From the NCBI GenBank assembly GCA_035762175.1, contig DASTPP010000070.1, positions 1-39,062 of the forward strand: DNA of 39,062 bases, written 5' to 3'. The notes beneath the pieces were generated by a model. It had not been told where the DNA came from. It saw nothing but the letters and a program-made list of their open reading frames with translations, and did no database searches. Below, in pieces: positions 1-7,805 of the stretch (position 1 is its first letter; every line of letters starts with the position of its first letter). The position numbers and the translations under genes are program-made. Origin of the DNA: DASTPP01 sp035762175 (GTDB lineage Bacteria > Myxococcota_A > Polyangia > Polyangiales > Polyangiaceae).

Positions 1-43
1 CACCCCAAACTCGCCCTTCGGGCTCAAACAGTGGGGCCCCGCC
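1..43. repeat. Partial copy of an intergenic repeat (also at 7631-7673)
   Basis: The first 43 bases match positions 7631-7673 at 37 of 43 positions by hand alignment, including a shared GTGGGGCCCCGCC core. The left half of the element is cut off by the window edge. At 7607-7696 the same core is the loop of a long inverted repeat. Both copies lie upstream of a plus-strand gene. The function is unknown. Confidence 0.6.
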
Positions 44-143
44 CTCCGGGCCTGCGGCGCGGGCCCCCCGACGCGCCGGGCAGCGTTTTTTGGGCCAGGC
101 CTGGGCGGCTTGGGGCCTTTGTCGCCCTGGGGCGCACAAGAAC

Positions 144-175
144 CACTTGAACTCAAGTGATTCAGTTAGTACAAA
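144..175 (+). promoter_or_regulatory. Putative promoter with overlapping palindromic operator upstream of the SDR gene
   Basis: A perfect inverted repeat CACTTGA-AC-TCAAGTG occupies 144-159. It covers a -35-like TTGAAC (147-152), followed after 17 bases by TACAAA (170-175) as a -10. This is one of few AT-rich patches here. The arrangement would place a repressor or MerR-like activator on the promoter of the dehydrogenase at 280. The regulator is unknown, and the promoter call rests only on spacing and base match. Confidence 0.45.
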
Positions 176-279
176 TTGGTCCGTCATCGAGCCCTGCGAA
201 CGCCCTGCGGGCCCCCGTCCGACCCAGGGGGGGCGCCGGCGGCCGGCGCGGGCCCGCCTTTGTCCGGAGGTAGCTACCC

Positions 280-1173
280 ATGTCGACGGCCATCCAGAGC
301 ACGAGCCCCTCGTCCGCGGTCCTCATCACCGGTTGCTCTTCGGGCATCGGGCGGGCGACGGCGCTGCGCCTGGCGGCGCGGCCCGGCCTCGTGGTGTACG
401 CGAGCGCGCGGCGCCGAGAGTCGATCGCCGACCTCGCGTCGGCCGGCTGCCGGCTGCTCTCGCTGGACGTGACGGACGAGGCGTCGATGGCGGCGGCGGT
501 GCGGGCGATCGAGGCCGAGCACGGCGCCGTCGGGGCGCTCGTCAACAACGCGGGCTACAGCCAGTCGGGCGCGGTCGAGGCGGTGCCGCTCGAGCGGGCG
601 CGGGCGCAGTTCGAGACGAACGTGTTCGGGCCGGTGCGGCTCGCGCAGCTCGCGCTGCCGGGCATGCGGCGCGCGCGGCGCGGGCGCATCGTGAACGTGA
701 GCTCGATGGGCGGGCGGCTCGTCTTCCCGGGCGGCGGGTTTTACCACGCCACGAAGTACGCGCTCGAGGCCATCAGCGACGCCCTGCGCTTCGAGGTGCG
801 GGGCTTCGGGGTCGACGTGGTGGTGGTCGAGCCGGGGCTGATCCGCACCGCGTTCAGCGAGGCGGCGCTCGCGGCGATGGACACCTCCGGCGGGGGGGCC
901 GAGGGCGAGGGCCCCTACGCGGCGTTCCACGAGGCGGTGGCGCGGGCGACGAAGGAGGTCTACGAGAAGGGGCCGCTCGCGCGGCTCGGCGGCGGGCCCG
1001 AAGACGTGGCGAAGGTCATCGAGCGGGCGCTCTCGGCGCGGCGCCCGAAGACGCGCTACACGGTCACGCCCTCGGCCAAGCTCTTGCTCGCGCAGCGCGC
1101 GCTGCTCAGCGACCGGGCGTGGGACGCGATGCTGCGCGCGAGCTTCCCGACGCCGGGCGAGGCCCGGGCCTAG
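280..1173 (+). CDS. SDR family NAD(P)-dependent oxidoreductase
   Basis: A classical short-chain dehydrogenase of 297 residues, predicted to be cytosolic and to interconvert an alcohol and a carbonyl using NAD(P). It has the Rossmann motif TGCSSGIG (residues 17-24), NNAG (89-92), catalytic Ser at 141/142 and YHATK (Tyr155, Lys159). The start is supported by a GGAGG ribosome site about 10 bases upstream. The arginines at 45-47 in the RRRE stretch after beta-2 suggest NADP preference (inference). The C-terminal ~60 residues are longer than the minimal fold, as in the group annotated 'SDR family oxidoreductase' near retinol dehydrogenases. Substrate cannot be read from sequence. It converges on the solute-binding protein gene at 1304. 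Confidence 0.93.
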   Translation: MSTAIQSTSPSSAVLITGCSSGIGRATALRLAARPGLVVYASARRRESIADLASAGCRLLSLDVTDEASMAAAVRAIEAEHGAVGALVNNAGYSQSGAVEAVPLERARAQFETNVFGPVRLAQLALPGMRRARRGRIVNVSSMGGRLVFPGGGFYHATKYALEAISDALRFEVRGFGVDVVVVEPGLIRTAFSEAALAAMDTSGGGAEGEGPYAAFHEAVARATKEVYEKGPLARLGGGPEDVAKVIERALSARRPKTRYTVTPSAKLLLAQRALLSDRAWDAMLRASFPTPGEARA

Positions 1174-1210
1174 CACCGACCGCCCGGGGCCCGCGAGCGG
1201 GCGGGGCGCG

Positions 1211-1305
1211 GCCGGCGCTCCGGGCGCCCGCGGCGGCGGGGGTCGACGTCCGCGAGGGCACGTCCACGCGGGCCGGCGCTCGGGGCGCCCGCGGCGGCGG
1301 GGGTC
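1211..1305. repeat. Two 34-bp direct repeats, period 61, at the 3' end of the solute-binding protein gene
   Basis: Positions 1211-1244 and 1272-1305 are identical except for one base. The second copy runs into the minus-strand stop codon (1304-1306) of the solute-binding protein. Each copy contains a GGGCGCCC palindrome. The pair may be a duplicated transcription end signal or a replication-slippage scar. Confidence 0.7.
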
Positions 1306-2809
1306 ACTCGAGCGCGATGCGGCCTGCGGGCGTCCAGGTCCAGATGATCTCGAACTTCGCGCCGCCGCTCGCGGGGTCGTCGCGCAGGCGCGAGCCCCAG
1401 ACCTTGTGCGAGGCCTGGTGGTCGGCGAGCGAGAAGCCGAGCGGCTGGCCGATGCCGACGTCGACGTCGGTCATCTTGCCCTCGAGGGTCTGGACGAGCG
1501 CGGGCGAGGTGAGCGGGCCCTCGTGCCGGCGCAGCGCCTCGACGAAGAGCTTGGCCGCGAGGTAGCCCTCGAGCGAGTTGAAGCTGTAGGCGCCCTGGTC
1601 GTTGGCGGCGACGTCGGCGCGGTACTCGACGACGCCGCTCGCCTGCGAGAGGTAGTCGGGCACGACCTGGGTGACGATGACGCCGCCCGCGTAGCTGCGC
1701 CGCTCGCCGGTCAGCGCGTCGACGTAGGTGTCGGGCGTCGTCGTGAGCTGCTCGGCGAGCGAGTCGCTGCCGACGAACGAGACGTGCAAGAAGACGACGT
1801 CGAGGCCGGCGGCGCGGTCGGCGCTCGCGTTGAGCCAGTCTTTGACGTCGCGGATGAGCGCGTTGCCGGCCGCGTAGGTGTCGACCATCAGGATGGCGAC
1901 GGGCACGGCGGGGGCCGGCGGCGCGCCCCCGGCCGGCGGCGGCGGCACGAGGGCCGCGAGCCGGCGGGTGACCTCGGGGACGGACTCGTTGCGGGTCGAG
2001 TTGACGGGGTCGGCGCGCCGGTAGTTGACGCGCAAGATCGCGTCCTCGGAGGGCAGCGGGGCGACGGCGACGTTGTACGCGTTCGAGAAGCCGACGTAGC
2101 CCGCGTCGCCGAACGAGTCGTCTTGCGCGAAGGCGATGACGTGGTCGTGGCCGACGACGCGCGGGGCGCGCACCTTGAACAGGTAGTCGACCATCGCCGC
2201 GGTCTCTTCGTAGTAGCTGGCGCGGTAGTTGAAGACGTAGGGCGACTTGGTGTCGTCGCGCAGGTACTCGTTGGCGCCGGTGAAGGGGGCGAAGAAGACG
2301 ACGCGGTTCTTCATCGCGAGCGGCACGGTCTCGAGCATCGTCGGCGTGCCGACGTTGCCGACGACGGCGAGCACGCCGTTCGGGCCGAGGACGTCGGGCC
2401 GGTCGGGGTCGCCCACCTCGGCCTGGACGTCGAGCAGCTCTTTCATGTTCGCGCGCGCCGCGGCCGGCTCGTAGCCGTCGTCGCGCGAGATGAGCTCGAT
2501 CGGCCGGCCCCGCACGCCCCCCTGCCGGTTGACCTTCGTGAAGTAGGCCTCCATGCCCCGGCGCACCTCGATGCCGAGCTCGGCGTAGGGCCCCTGGAAG
2601 GGCGCGCTCATGCCGAGCCGGATGGCGCCCGCCCCGTCGGAGCGGACGCAGCGGCCGGCGTCGCCGGCGAGCGCGCAGGCGAAGCCCTCGCCGCAGTCGC
2701 CGTCCGACGCGCACCCCCAGGTCGTGCCGTCGAGCTCGGGCGAGGAGCAGCCCGGGGCGGCGGCGCCGGCGGCGGCGGCCAGCACGAGGGCGAGGGCGAG
2801 CGAGCGCAT
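1304..2809 (-). CDS. Periplasmic solute-binding lipoprotein (Peripla_BP type 1, LivJ-like)
   Basis: A 501-residue exported lipoprotein: a signal peptide ends in a lipobox with Cys21, then a Cys-rich linker (residues 21-54, with a CASDGDCGEGFAC motif common in myxobacterial surface proteins), then a type-1 periplasmic binding domain starting at about residue 62 (GAIRLGMSAPFQGP). Such domains bind amino acids or other small ligands. No permease or ATPase gene is nearby, so it may be a sensor rather than a transporter part. The ATG at 2809 lies five bases after the stop of the TPR gene, which implies co-transcription with it and with the kinase at 3686-5560. A longer frame upstream is only the shadow of the TPR gene. 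Confidence 0.88.
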   Translation of the reverse strand: MRSLALALVLAAAAGAAAPGCSSPELDGTTWGCASDGDCGEGFACALAGDAGRCVRSDGAGAIRLGMSAPFQGPYAELGIEVRRGMEAYFTKVNRQGGVRGRPIELISRDDGYEPAAARANMKELLDVQAEVGDPDRPDVLGPNGVLAVVGNVGTPTMLETVPLAMKNRVVFFAPFTGANEYLRDDTKSPYVFNYRASYYEETAAMVDYLFKVRAPRVVGHDHVIAFAQDDSFGDAGYVGFSNAYNVAVAPLPSEDAILRVNYRRADPVNSTRNESVPEVTRRLAALVPPPPAGGAPPAPAVPVAILMVDTYAAGNALIRDVKDWLNASADRAAGLDVVFLHVSFVGSDSLAEQLTTTPDTYVDALTGERRSYAGGVIVTQVVPDYLSQASGVVEYRADVAANDQGAYSFNSLEGYLAAKLFVEALRRHEGPLTSPALVQTLEGKMTDVDVGIGQPLGFSLADHQASHKVWGSRLRDDPASGGAKFEIIWTWTPAGRIALE

Positions 2810-2814
2810 GGCGG

Positions 2815-3648
2815 TCAGAACCTCCCGAAGAGCGAGACCGCGCCCCCGCCCGGGGCGGGCGCGACGGCGACGAAGGCCGCCCGCTCGCGCGGCGCCGGGC
2901 GCTCGAGCAAGAAGAGCGCGGCCGAGGCGGCGAGCGCGGCGCCGGAAGCGCCCCAGAGCGCGACGCCGACGAGCTTCTTCGTGTCGCCCGAGTCGATGAG
3001 CGCCTGCGCCCGGGCCCGCGTCAGCGTCGAGGGCTCGCTCGACTCGCCGGCCTTGCCGTAGCTGCGCGCCGACGTCACCTCGCGGTGGTCGCCCGCGCCG
3101 CTCAAGAACGCGACCGTACCGCCCGCCGCGGCCGCGCCGCCGACGCCGAGGGCCACCCACGTCCACGGCGAGAACGAGCGGCCCGCGGGCGCCCGCGCGG
3201 CCCCCGGCGGCGCCCCCGCGCCCCCGCCGGCGGGCCGCCCGCCGCCCGCCTCGGCCGCCGCCCGCGCCTGCCGGAGCGTGCGCAGCTTCTCTTCGGCCCG
3301 CGCGCGGCCCTCGGCGTCGGCGCCCGGCTGCTCGAGGTAGCGGCCGTACGTCTCGATCGCGGCGGCGTCCTCGCCGAGCGCCTCGTGGCAGCGCGCGATG
3401 TTGTAGAGCAGGTCGGGCTCGGCCTCGAGCCCGTAGGCCTCGGTGAAGCGCTCGAGCGCCTTGCGGTAGTCGCGCGCCTTGAAGAGCGCCGTGCCCTCGG
3501 CGTTCAGCCGCGTGACCGCCTGCGCCCGCTTCGCCGCCGCGTCGCCCGCGGGCTCGTCGGCCAGCGCGGCCGGCGCCGCCGCGAGCGCGGCGAGCGCGAG
3601 GGCCGCGGCGGCGGCCAGCCGGCCGAGGGGGGGGCGCGCGCGTCTCAT
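2815..3648 (-). CDS. TPR-repeat membrane protein
   Basis: A 277-residue protein with an N-terminal signal or anchor (hydrophobic residues 10-30), two to three TPR-like helical hairpins (about 45-125, with ALFKARDYRKALERFTEAY and LLYNIARCHEALG), a Pro/Gly/Ala linker, and two hydrophobic segments near 165-185 and 223-247. Proteins of this shape sit next to Ser/Thr kinases in many myxobacterial genomes. The TPR part would face the periplasm and bind a partner. It is the middle gene of an apparent operon: 37 bases after the kinase and five before the solute-binding lipoprotein. The exact partner is unknown. Confidence 0.85.
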   Translation of the reverse strand: MRRARPPLGRLAAAAALALAALAAAPAALADEPAGDAAAKRAQAVTRLNAEGTALFKARDYRKALERFTEAYGLEAEPDLLYNIARCHEALGEDAAAIETYGRYLEQPGADAEGRARAEEKLRTLRQARAAAEAGGGRPAGGGAGAPPGAARAPAGRSFSPWTWVALGVGGAAAAGGTVAFLSGAGDHREVTSARSYGKAGESSEPSTLTRARAQALIDSGDTKKLVGVALWGASGAALAASAALFLLERPAPRERAAFVAVAPAPGGGAVSLFGRF

Positions 3649-3685
3649 GAACGTCTCGGCGCCGTCCGCGACATGCCTCGGGGGG

Positions 3686-5560
3686 TCATTCGTCGAGGCG
3701 CAGCGAGCGCTTGCCTTCGTCGACGAGCTTGACCTTGGGCCGCACCGGCTCGGCGGGCGCCGAGATGGCGGGCGCCGCCGGGGCCGAGGGCGGCGCGGGC
3801 TCCGGCCGGGCCGACGCCCCGCGCCGCTTGCCCCGCGGCGTCGCCGGCGCGCGCGCGGCCGCCACCGGCTCGGCCCCCGCCGGACGCAGCGTCACCGCGC
3901 GCAACGACTCGCCCCCGGCCTCGACCCGTACCACGACCGACTCGACCTCGTAGCCCTCCTTGCGGAAGGTGACCGCGTGCTCGCCGGGCGCCAGCCGCAC
4001 CGCCGCCGGCGTCCGGCCCACCGGCAGCCCGCCGGACTCGACCTCGGCACCGGGCGGCGCGCTCTCGAGCCGCACCACGCCCGCGCCCGCCTGCGCCGCC
4101 GGCCCGGGCGTCGCGCCCGCCACCGCCGGCCCGGGCGTCGCACCCGTCACTGCCACCGCCGGCCCGGGCGTCGCACCCGCCACCGCCACCGCCGGCCCAG
4201 GCGTCGCAGCCCCCGCCACCTGCCGCGCCCGCAGCGCCGCCGAGAGCCCGCCGCCGACCACGAGCGCCGCCAGCCCGACGAGCGCGTAGCCCGCCCAGCG
4301 CCCCCCCCGCGGCGGGGCCGCGACGGGCCCGCCCCCCGGCGAAGGCGGCGCCATCGGCGCGGGCGCCGGCGTCGGCGCCGCCGCCAGCACCGTGCCCGAG
4401 GGCGTCATCAAGAGCGGCAGCCCTGCGCCGACCCGCGCGCCCGACAGGCGCGTGAGGTCGAGCGGCAGCGAGCCCGTGAACGAGCCCTCGCGGCCGAGCG
4501 CGCCCGCGAGCGAGCGCGGCTCTTGGCCGGCCGCGCCCGGGCCCCCCCCGCCCGCCTTCGCCATCAGCGCCTGCACCCGCCGCCGCACCTTCTCGCGCAA
4601 GTCGCCCGCCACCCGCACGATGGTGCGGCCGACGCCCTCGTTGCCAACGAAGCCGTCGTCGGACATGAGGAAGGCGTCGAGCGCCATGCGCATCTCTTCG
4701 GCCGACTGGTAGCGCACGTCCGGGTCGCGCTCGAGCGCCCGCGCCACGATCGCTTCGAGCGCCTTCGGCACACCCGGCGCCACGCTCGAGAGCCGCGGGA
4801 TGGGCGCGTGCAGCACGTTCTGCAGCGCCTGCCCCGCGTCGCCCTTGAAGAGCCGGCGGCCGCCCGCCAGAAGCTCCCAGAGCACCACGCCCATCGCGAA
4901 CACGTCCGCCCGCCGGTCGCTCGAGCGCCCCAGCACGTGCTCGGGCGCCATGTAGCAGACCTTGCCCTTGAGCTCGCCCGCGTCCGTCACCGTCGCGTTC
5001 AGGCGCGCCTTGGCGATGCCGAAGTCGACCACCTTCGTGATGCCGTCGTAGGTGACGAACAGGTTCTGCGGGCTAACGTCGCGGTGCGTGATCTGCAGCG
5101 GCGTGCCGTCGTAGTCGCAGAGCTCGTGCGCGTAGTGCAGCCCCGCGAGCGCGTCGGACACGACCCGCGCCCAGACCGGCGCCGGCACCCCGACGCCCAC
5201 CGCCCGCGCCCGCAGCAAGAGCTCGTCGACCGCCAGCCCCTCGAGGTACTCCATCACGAGGAAGCACTGGCCCGCGCGCTCGCCCGCCTCGTACGTGTGC
5301 ACCACGTTCGCGTGGTTCAGCCGCACCGCCAGCCGCGCCTCGTCGAGGAACATCGTCACGAAGTCGGGGTTCGTCGCCAGCCCCTCGCGCAGCTGCTTGA
5401 TGACGACGAGCTTGTTCACCCCCAGCGCCCCCCGCGAGAGCGCCAAGTACACGTCGGCCATGCCCCCCTGCCCGAGCTTCGCCATCAGCCGGTACTTGCC
5501 GACGGCGGCCCCGTCGCCGCCGGGCTCGCCGCTGTCGTCGCTCAGGAGGGTCTCGCTCAT
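3686..5560 (-). CDS. Membrane Ser/Thr protein kinase with PEGA domain
   Basis: A 624-residue Hanks-type kinase. The kinase domain spans about 22-297: glycine loop GQGGMADVY, catalytic Lys55, HRDVSPQN with Asp161, DFG 179-181 and APE 205-207. HRDVSPQN rather than HRDIKPEN is typical of the myxobacterial subgroup. A Pro/Gly linker leads to one membrane helix (422-443), a repeat-built ATPGPAVA spacer (about 452-488) and a PEGA domain (493-565). A Pro/Ala/basic tail follows. The start at MSETLL was chosen because the kinase fold begins soon after; the frame is open 35 codons further upstream without kinase-like sequence. It is the first gene of the operon with the TPR and solute-binding proteins. 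Confidence 0.93.
   Translation of the reverse strand: MSETLLSDDSGEPGGDGAAVGKYRLMAKLGQGGMADVYLALSRGALGVNKLVVIKQLREGLATNPDFVTMFLDEARLAVRLNHANVVHTYEAGERAGQCFLVMEYLEGLAVDELLLRARAVGVGVPAPVWARVVSDALAGLHYAHELCDYDGTPLQITHRDVSPQNLFVTYDGITKVVDFGIAKARLNATVTDAGELKGKVCYMAPEHVLGRSSDRRADVFAMGVVLWELLAGGRRLFKGDAGQALQNVLHAPIPRLSSVAPGVPKALEAIVARALERDPDVRYQSAEEMRMALDAFLMSDDGFVGNEGVGRTIVRVAGDLREKVRRRVQALMAKAGGGGPGAAGQEPRSLAGALGREGSFTGSLPLDLTRLSGARVGAGLPLLMTPSGTVLAAAPTPAPAPMAPPSPGGGPVAAPPRGGRWAGYALVGLAALVVGGGLSAALRARQVAGAATPGPAVAVAGATPGPAVAVTGATPGPAVAGATPGPAAQAGAGVVRLESAPPGAEVESGGLPVGRTPAAVRLAPGEHAVTFRKEGYEVESVVVRVEAGGESLRAVTLRPAGAEPVAAARAPATPRGKRRGASARPEPAPPSAPAAPAISAPAEPVRPKVKLVDEGKRSLRLDE
4098..4210. repeat. 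Four in-frame repeats in the kinase spacer
   Basis: The core GCCGGCCC(G/A)GGCGTCGC recurs at 4098, 4125, 4158 and 4191 (spacings 27, 33, 33). In the minus-strand kinase it encodes the ATPGPAVA units between the membrane helix and the PEGA domain. Spacings are multiples of three, so copy-number change would keep the frame. Confidence 0.75.
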
Positions 5561-5679
5561 CGCCAAAAGGGCCCACCGCGCCGCGCGCCGCCCCCCAAGG
5601 AGGAAGGGGCTCAGCCCGCGGACGCCGCCAAACGCCCTCGTGCCGACCCCGCGGCGAGCGCACAAACACGTACCTTCAA

Positions 5680-5708
5680 ACGATCGCCCACCGTGCGGAA
5701 CGTGTCAA
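5680..5708 (-). promoter_or_regulatory. Possible promoter of the kinase-TPR-SBP operon
   Basis: The gap 5561-5769 has an unusually AT-rich stretch (5700-5750). On the minus strand a perfect -35 TTGACA lies at 5708-5703, with a weak GATCGT at 17-base spacing (5685-5680). It lies about 120 bases upstream of the kinase start. The -10 match is poor (3 of 6), so this is tentative. Confidence 0.25.
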
Positions 5709-5769
5709 TAGGTCAACAAGAACAGGCCTTTGTAAATTTCTACTATCATGGGAAAGGCAGACCACAGCG

Positions 5770-6813
5770 TCAGTGCCTTTTTGCAATCGGCCCCCGCCCG
5801 CTCACGCGAATCAATCTTCGCTCGCCCTCGACTACACCTCGCCCCGACGGATGAGTGCGCGGGCCGAGCGCCGGCGGATGAGTGCGCGGGCCGAGCGCCA
5901 GCGGATGAGCGCGCGGGCCGAGCGCCAGCGGGCTCGGCCAATTCGACCCGCGCGCGCCGCGCGAATCGGAACGCCCCGCCCGAAAGGCGCGCCCCGAGGG
6001 CACGCCGCGGCGCGCTAAGAGAATCTTGGCCTCTTTGACCGCGTCGAGCAGGGGGAACTCTTTCTCGAGGTACTTGTTGCCCTCGCTCTGGACGCGGCCC
6101 TGGTCGGGGCCCTTGCCCATCGGGGCGCCCTCGCCGTAGCCCTTGTAGAGCGAGTCGACGACCTTCATGCCCTCGACGACCTGGCCGAAGGGCGCGAAGC
6201 CCGTCTTGTCGAGGCGCGCGTTCGCGTCGCTGTAGTTGATGAAGACCTGCGTCGAGCGCGAGTGCGGCCCCGAGGTGGCGAAGGTGACGAAGCCGCGCTT
6301 GTTGCTCTTCTTCACTGGGTCGTCGGTGATGCTCGCCCGGTACCAGGCGCCGTTGACGCGCGGGTCGCCGCTGATGCCGAACTGCACCATGAAGTTCTCG
6401 ACCGCCCGGAAGAACTTCACGCCGTCGAAGAAGCCGAGCTTGACGAGGTTGTAGAAGCGGTCGGCCCCGTTCGGGGCCCAGTCGCGGTGCACCTCGATGA
6501 CGAAGTCGCCCTTGGTCGTCGTGAACTTGGCCTTGTAGACCTCGGGCGCCCGCTCGATCGCGAGCTCGGGGTGAAAGATGGGCGCGTTGCCGTCGAGCGC
6601 GGACGGGCCCTTCTCGCCCGCGCCCGGCGAGGCCGGCGGCGCCGACGCGCTCGGCCGCGGCACGAGCGTGGCGGTCGCCCCGGCCGTGTTGTCGCCCTTC
6701 GGCTCGGGCGTCTTGTCGCAACCCGAGGGCGCGAGCGCGAGCGCGACGAGCAGCGCCGCGGCCGCCCGCAGGCGCCGCGGAGCCGAAATCTTGGGGAGCA
6801 TTTGGCCCTTCAT
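5770..6813 (-). CDS. Cyclophilin-type peptidyl-prolyl isomerase, lipoprotein, with aberrant C-terminal tail
   Basis: A 347-residue protein: signal peptide with lipobox ending at Cys32, a Pro/Ala linker, then a cyclophilin domain at about 95-265 with the FFRA catalytic arginine region (Arg136), FMVQFG (Gln144) and the downstream FGQVVEGMKVVD strand. It should catalyse proline cis-trans isomerisation in the periplasm. The family normally ends shortly after the EAKIL helix (about 261-266). Here the frame runs on for some 80 basic, low-complexity residues, including three LALGPRTHP-like nonapeptides encoded by the 27-bp repeats at 5851-5931. The tail looks like loss of an original stop followed by read-through into intergenic DNA (inference). 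Confidence 0.9.
   Translation of the reverse strand: MKGQMLPKISAPRRLRAAAALLVALALAPSGCDKTPEPKGDNTAGATATLVPRPSASAPPASPGAGEKGPSALDGNAPIFHPELAIERAPEVYKAKFTTTKGDFVIEVHRDWAPNGADRFYNLVKLGFFDGVKFFRAVENFMVQFGISGDPRVNGAWYRASITDDPVKKSNKRGFVTFATSGPHSRSTQVFINYSDANARLDKTGFAPFGQVVEGMKVVDSLYKGYGEGAPMGKGPDQGRVQSEGNKYLEKEFPLLDAVKEAKILLARRGVPSGRAFRAGRSDSRGARGSNWPSPLALGPRAHPLALGPRTHPPALGPRTHPSGRGVVEGERRLIRVSGRGPIAKRH
5851..5931. repeat. Three tandem 27-bp repeats
   Basis: Units at 5851-5877, 5878-5904 and 5905-5931 each begin ATGAG(T/C)GCGCGGGCCGAGCG and differ at only a few bases. They are in frame with the minus-strand cyclophilin gene and encode nine residues each of its C-terminal tail. They could equally be an intergenic repeat over which the gene now reads. 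Confidence 0.9.
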
Positions 6814-6903
6814 GGGGCGCCGACCATAGCGAAAAAGCGCCCCGACCGCGACGGCTCCGAAGGGCTCGTGGGCGAGGGCGCCGCGCCCACCCGGCCGCCC
6901 GCG

Positions 6904-7473
6904 CTAGCGGCTTGCCAGCAAGGTCGCGAGCACGACCACGCGCTCGGGCGCCGGCCGCGCGAGCAGCGCCGGCGGCAGCGAGAGCACCGCGTCTTCGGGC
7001 ATGCCCCGGCACGACCGGCGGCCCGCGAACGAGCCGGGGTCGGCGCCTTGCGCCCGCAGCGTGTAGCCGCAGCGCGCCACGTTGCCCTGAATGCTGTCGG
7101 CGTTCACCCGCAGATCGCTGAGCTGGCCGCGGAACAGGCCGTTGACGGTCATCCAGTCGGGGCCCTGGCGCACGTAAAGGTCGACCGGCTGGCCCCCCAC
7201 GGTGCCCACGATTTTGCCCCCCTCGCGCACGTCGAACGACGCGATCTGATCGTCGATGACGCCGCGGATGCCGTCGCTCAAGAACGAGAGGCGCAGCCGC
7301 GGGCCGTAGAGCTCGTTGCCCTCGAGCTTCGCCTGGTTGGTCGCGCCCCGCACGATGAGCGTGACGTACTGGTCGGCCTCGCCGGGCGCGCGCGCCGGCT
7401 GGCCCGACGCGCAGCCCGCCGCGACGAGGGCGGCCGCGAGCGGCGAGACCACAGGCAGAAAGCGGCTTCGCAT
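6904..7473 (-). CDS. Small lipoprotein of unknown function
   Basis: A 189-residue protein with a signal peptide and lipobox (LVAAGC, Cys21). After the first ~35 residues it is mainly beta-strand-like, with alternating hydrophobic residues and a GGKIVGTVGGQPVDLYVRQG stretch that suggests a small beta-sandwich or barrel. Two cysteines (in ARCGY and RRSCRG) could form a disulfide. No family was recognised. It lies 90 bases upstream of the cyclophilin gene on the same strand and is divergent from the RNA ligase gene, sharing a 332-bp region that holds a long hairpin. Confidence 0.8.
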   Translation of the reverse strand: MRSRFLPVVSPLAAALVAAGCASGQPARAPGEADQYVTLIVRGATNQAKLEGNELYGPRLRLSFLSDGIRGVIDDQIASFDVREGGKIVGTVGGQPVDLYVRQGPDWMTVNGLFRGQLSDLRVNADSIQGNVARCGYTLRAQGADPGSFAGRRSCRGMPEDAVLSLPPALLARPAPERVVVLATLLASR

Positions 7474-7606
7474 AAATCTTCACCTTGGTCGAAACGCCGC
7501 CCGCGGCAAGCACCAGCGCGTCCGTCTTTTCTTCGCCCCGCCCCCGCTCGCCGCCCCCCGGCGCCCCGAGAGCCGGCGCCCCGGCCCGGGCCAGGAGCGG
7601 TGCCCC

Positions 7607-7696
7607 CAGGGTCAGTCGGCCTGCCTTCGGCACCCCGACCTCGCCCTCCGGGCTCAGCCCGTGGGGCCCCGCCTTCAGGCAGGCCGACCGACCCTG
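7607..7696. repeat. Cruciform-type element: 20-bp inverted repeat around a repeated core
   Basis: Arms 7607-7626 and 7677-7696 are inverted copies with one mismatch (starting CAGGGTC and ending GACCCTG). The 50-base loop contains the core shared with positions 1-43 of the window. It lies in the 332-bp region between the divergent lipoprotein and RNA ligase genes (7474-7805). Nothing else is recognised in that region apart from the AT-rich start of the ligase gene. It has no T-run expected of an intrinsic terminator. Confidence 0.7.
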
Positions 7697-7768
7697 AGAA
7701 CCGCCCTCACCCCTCTGGCGCCCGCGAGGCCTCGGCGCCCGGGCGGCCGAGCTCGAGGAAGATTTACG

Positions 7769-7796
7769 TTGCGACACTTGTACAAATTGGCATAAC
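7769..7796 (+). promoter_or_regulatory. Possible leaderless promoter of the RNA ligase gene
   Basis: TTGCGA (7769-7774) and CATAAC (7791-7796) are 16 bases apart, and the ATG follows nine bases later. No ribosome site precedes it, so a leaderless transcript is likely. An 8-bp palindrome TTGTACAA (7778-7785) sits between the boxes. The string CACTTG then TACAAATTGG is also found around 144-179, upstream of the SDR gene. The ligase's own DNA-binding head would be a natural candidate to bind here (inference). Confidence 0.35.
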
Positions 7797-7805
7797 AGAA
7801 ATTCA

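Noticed and set aside
274..1176. Long minus-strand open frame opposite the SDR gene (300 codons)
   Set aside because: Arg/His/Pro-rich composition; it is the complement of a clearly recognised SDR and is expected in GC-rich DNA.
1406..3061. 551-codon plus-strand open frame opposite the solute-binding protein and TPR genes
   Set aside because: No domain; Val/Gly/Arg-rich shadow of two real genes.
5851..5931. 27-bp repeats as plasmid-type iterons or an origin
   Set aside because: Only three units, no replication gene and no AT-rich unwinding region beside them beyond the short patch at 5700-5750.
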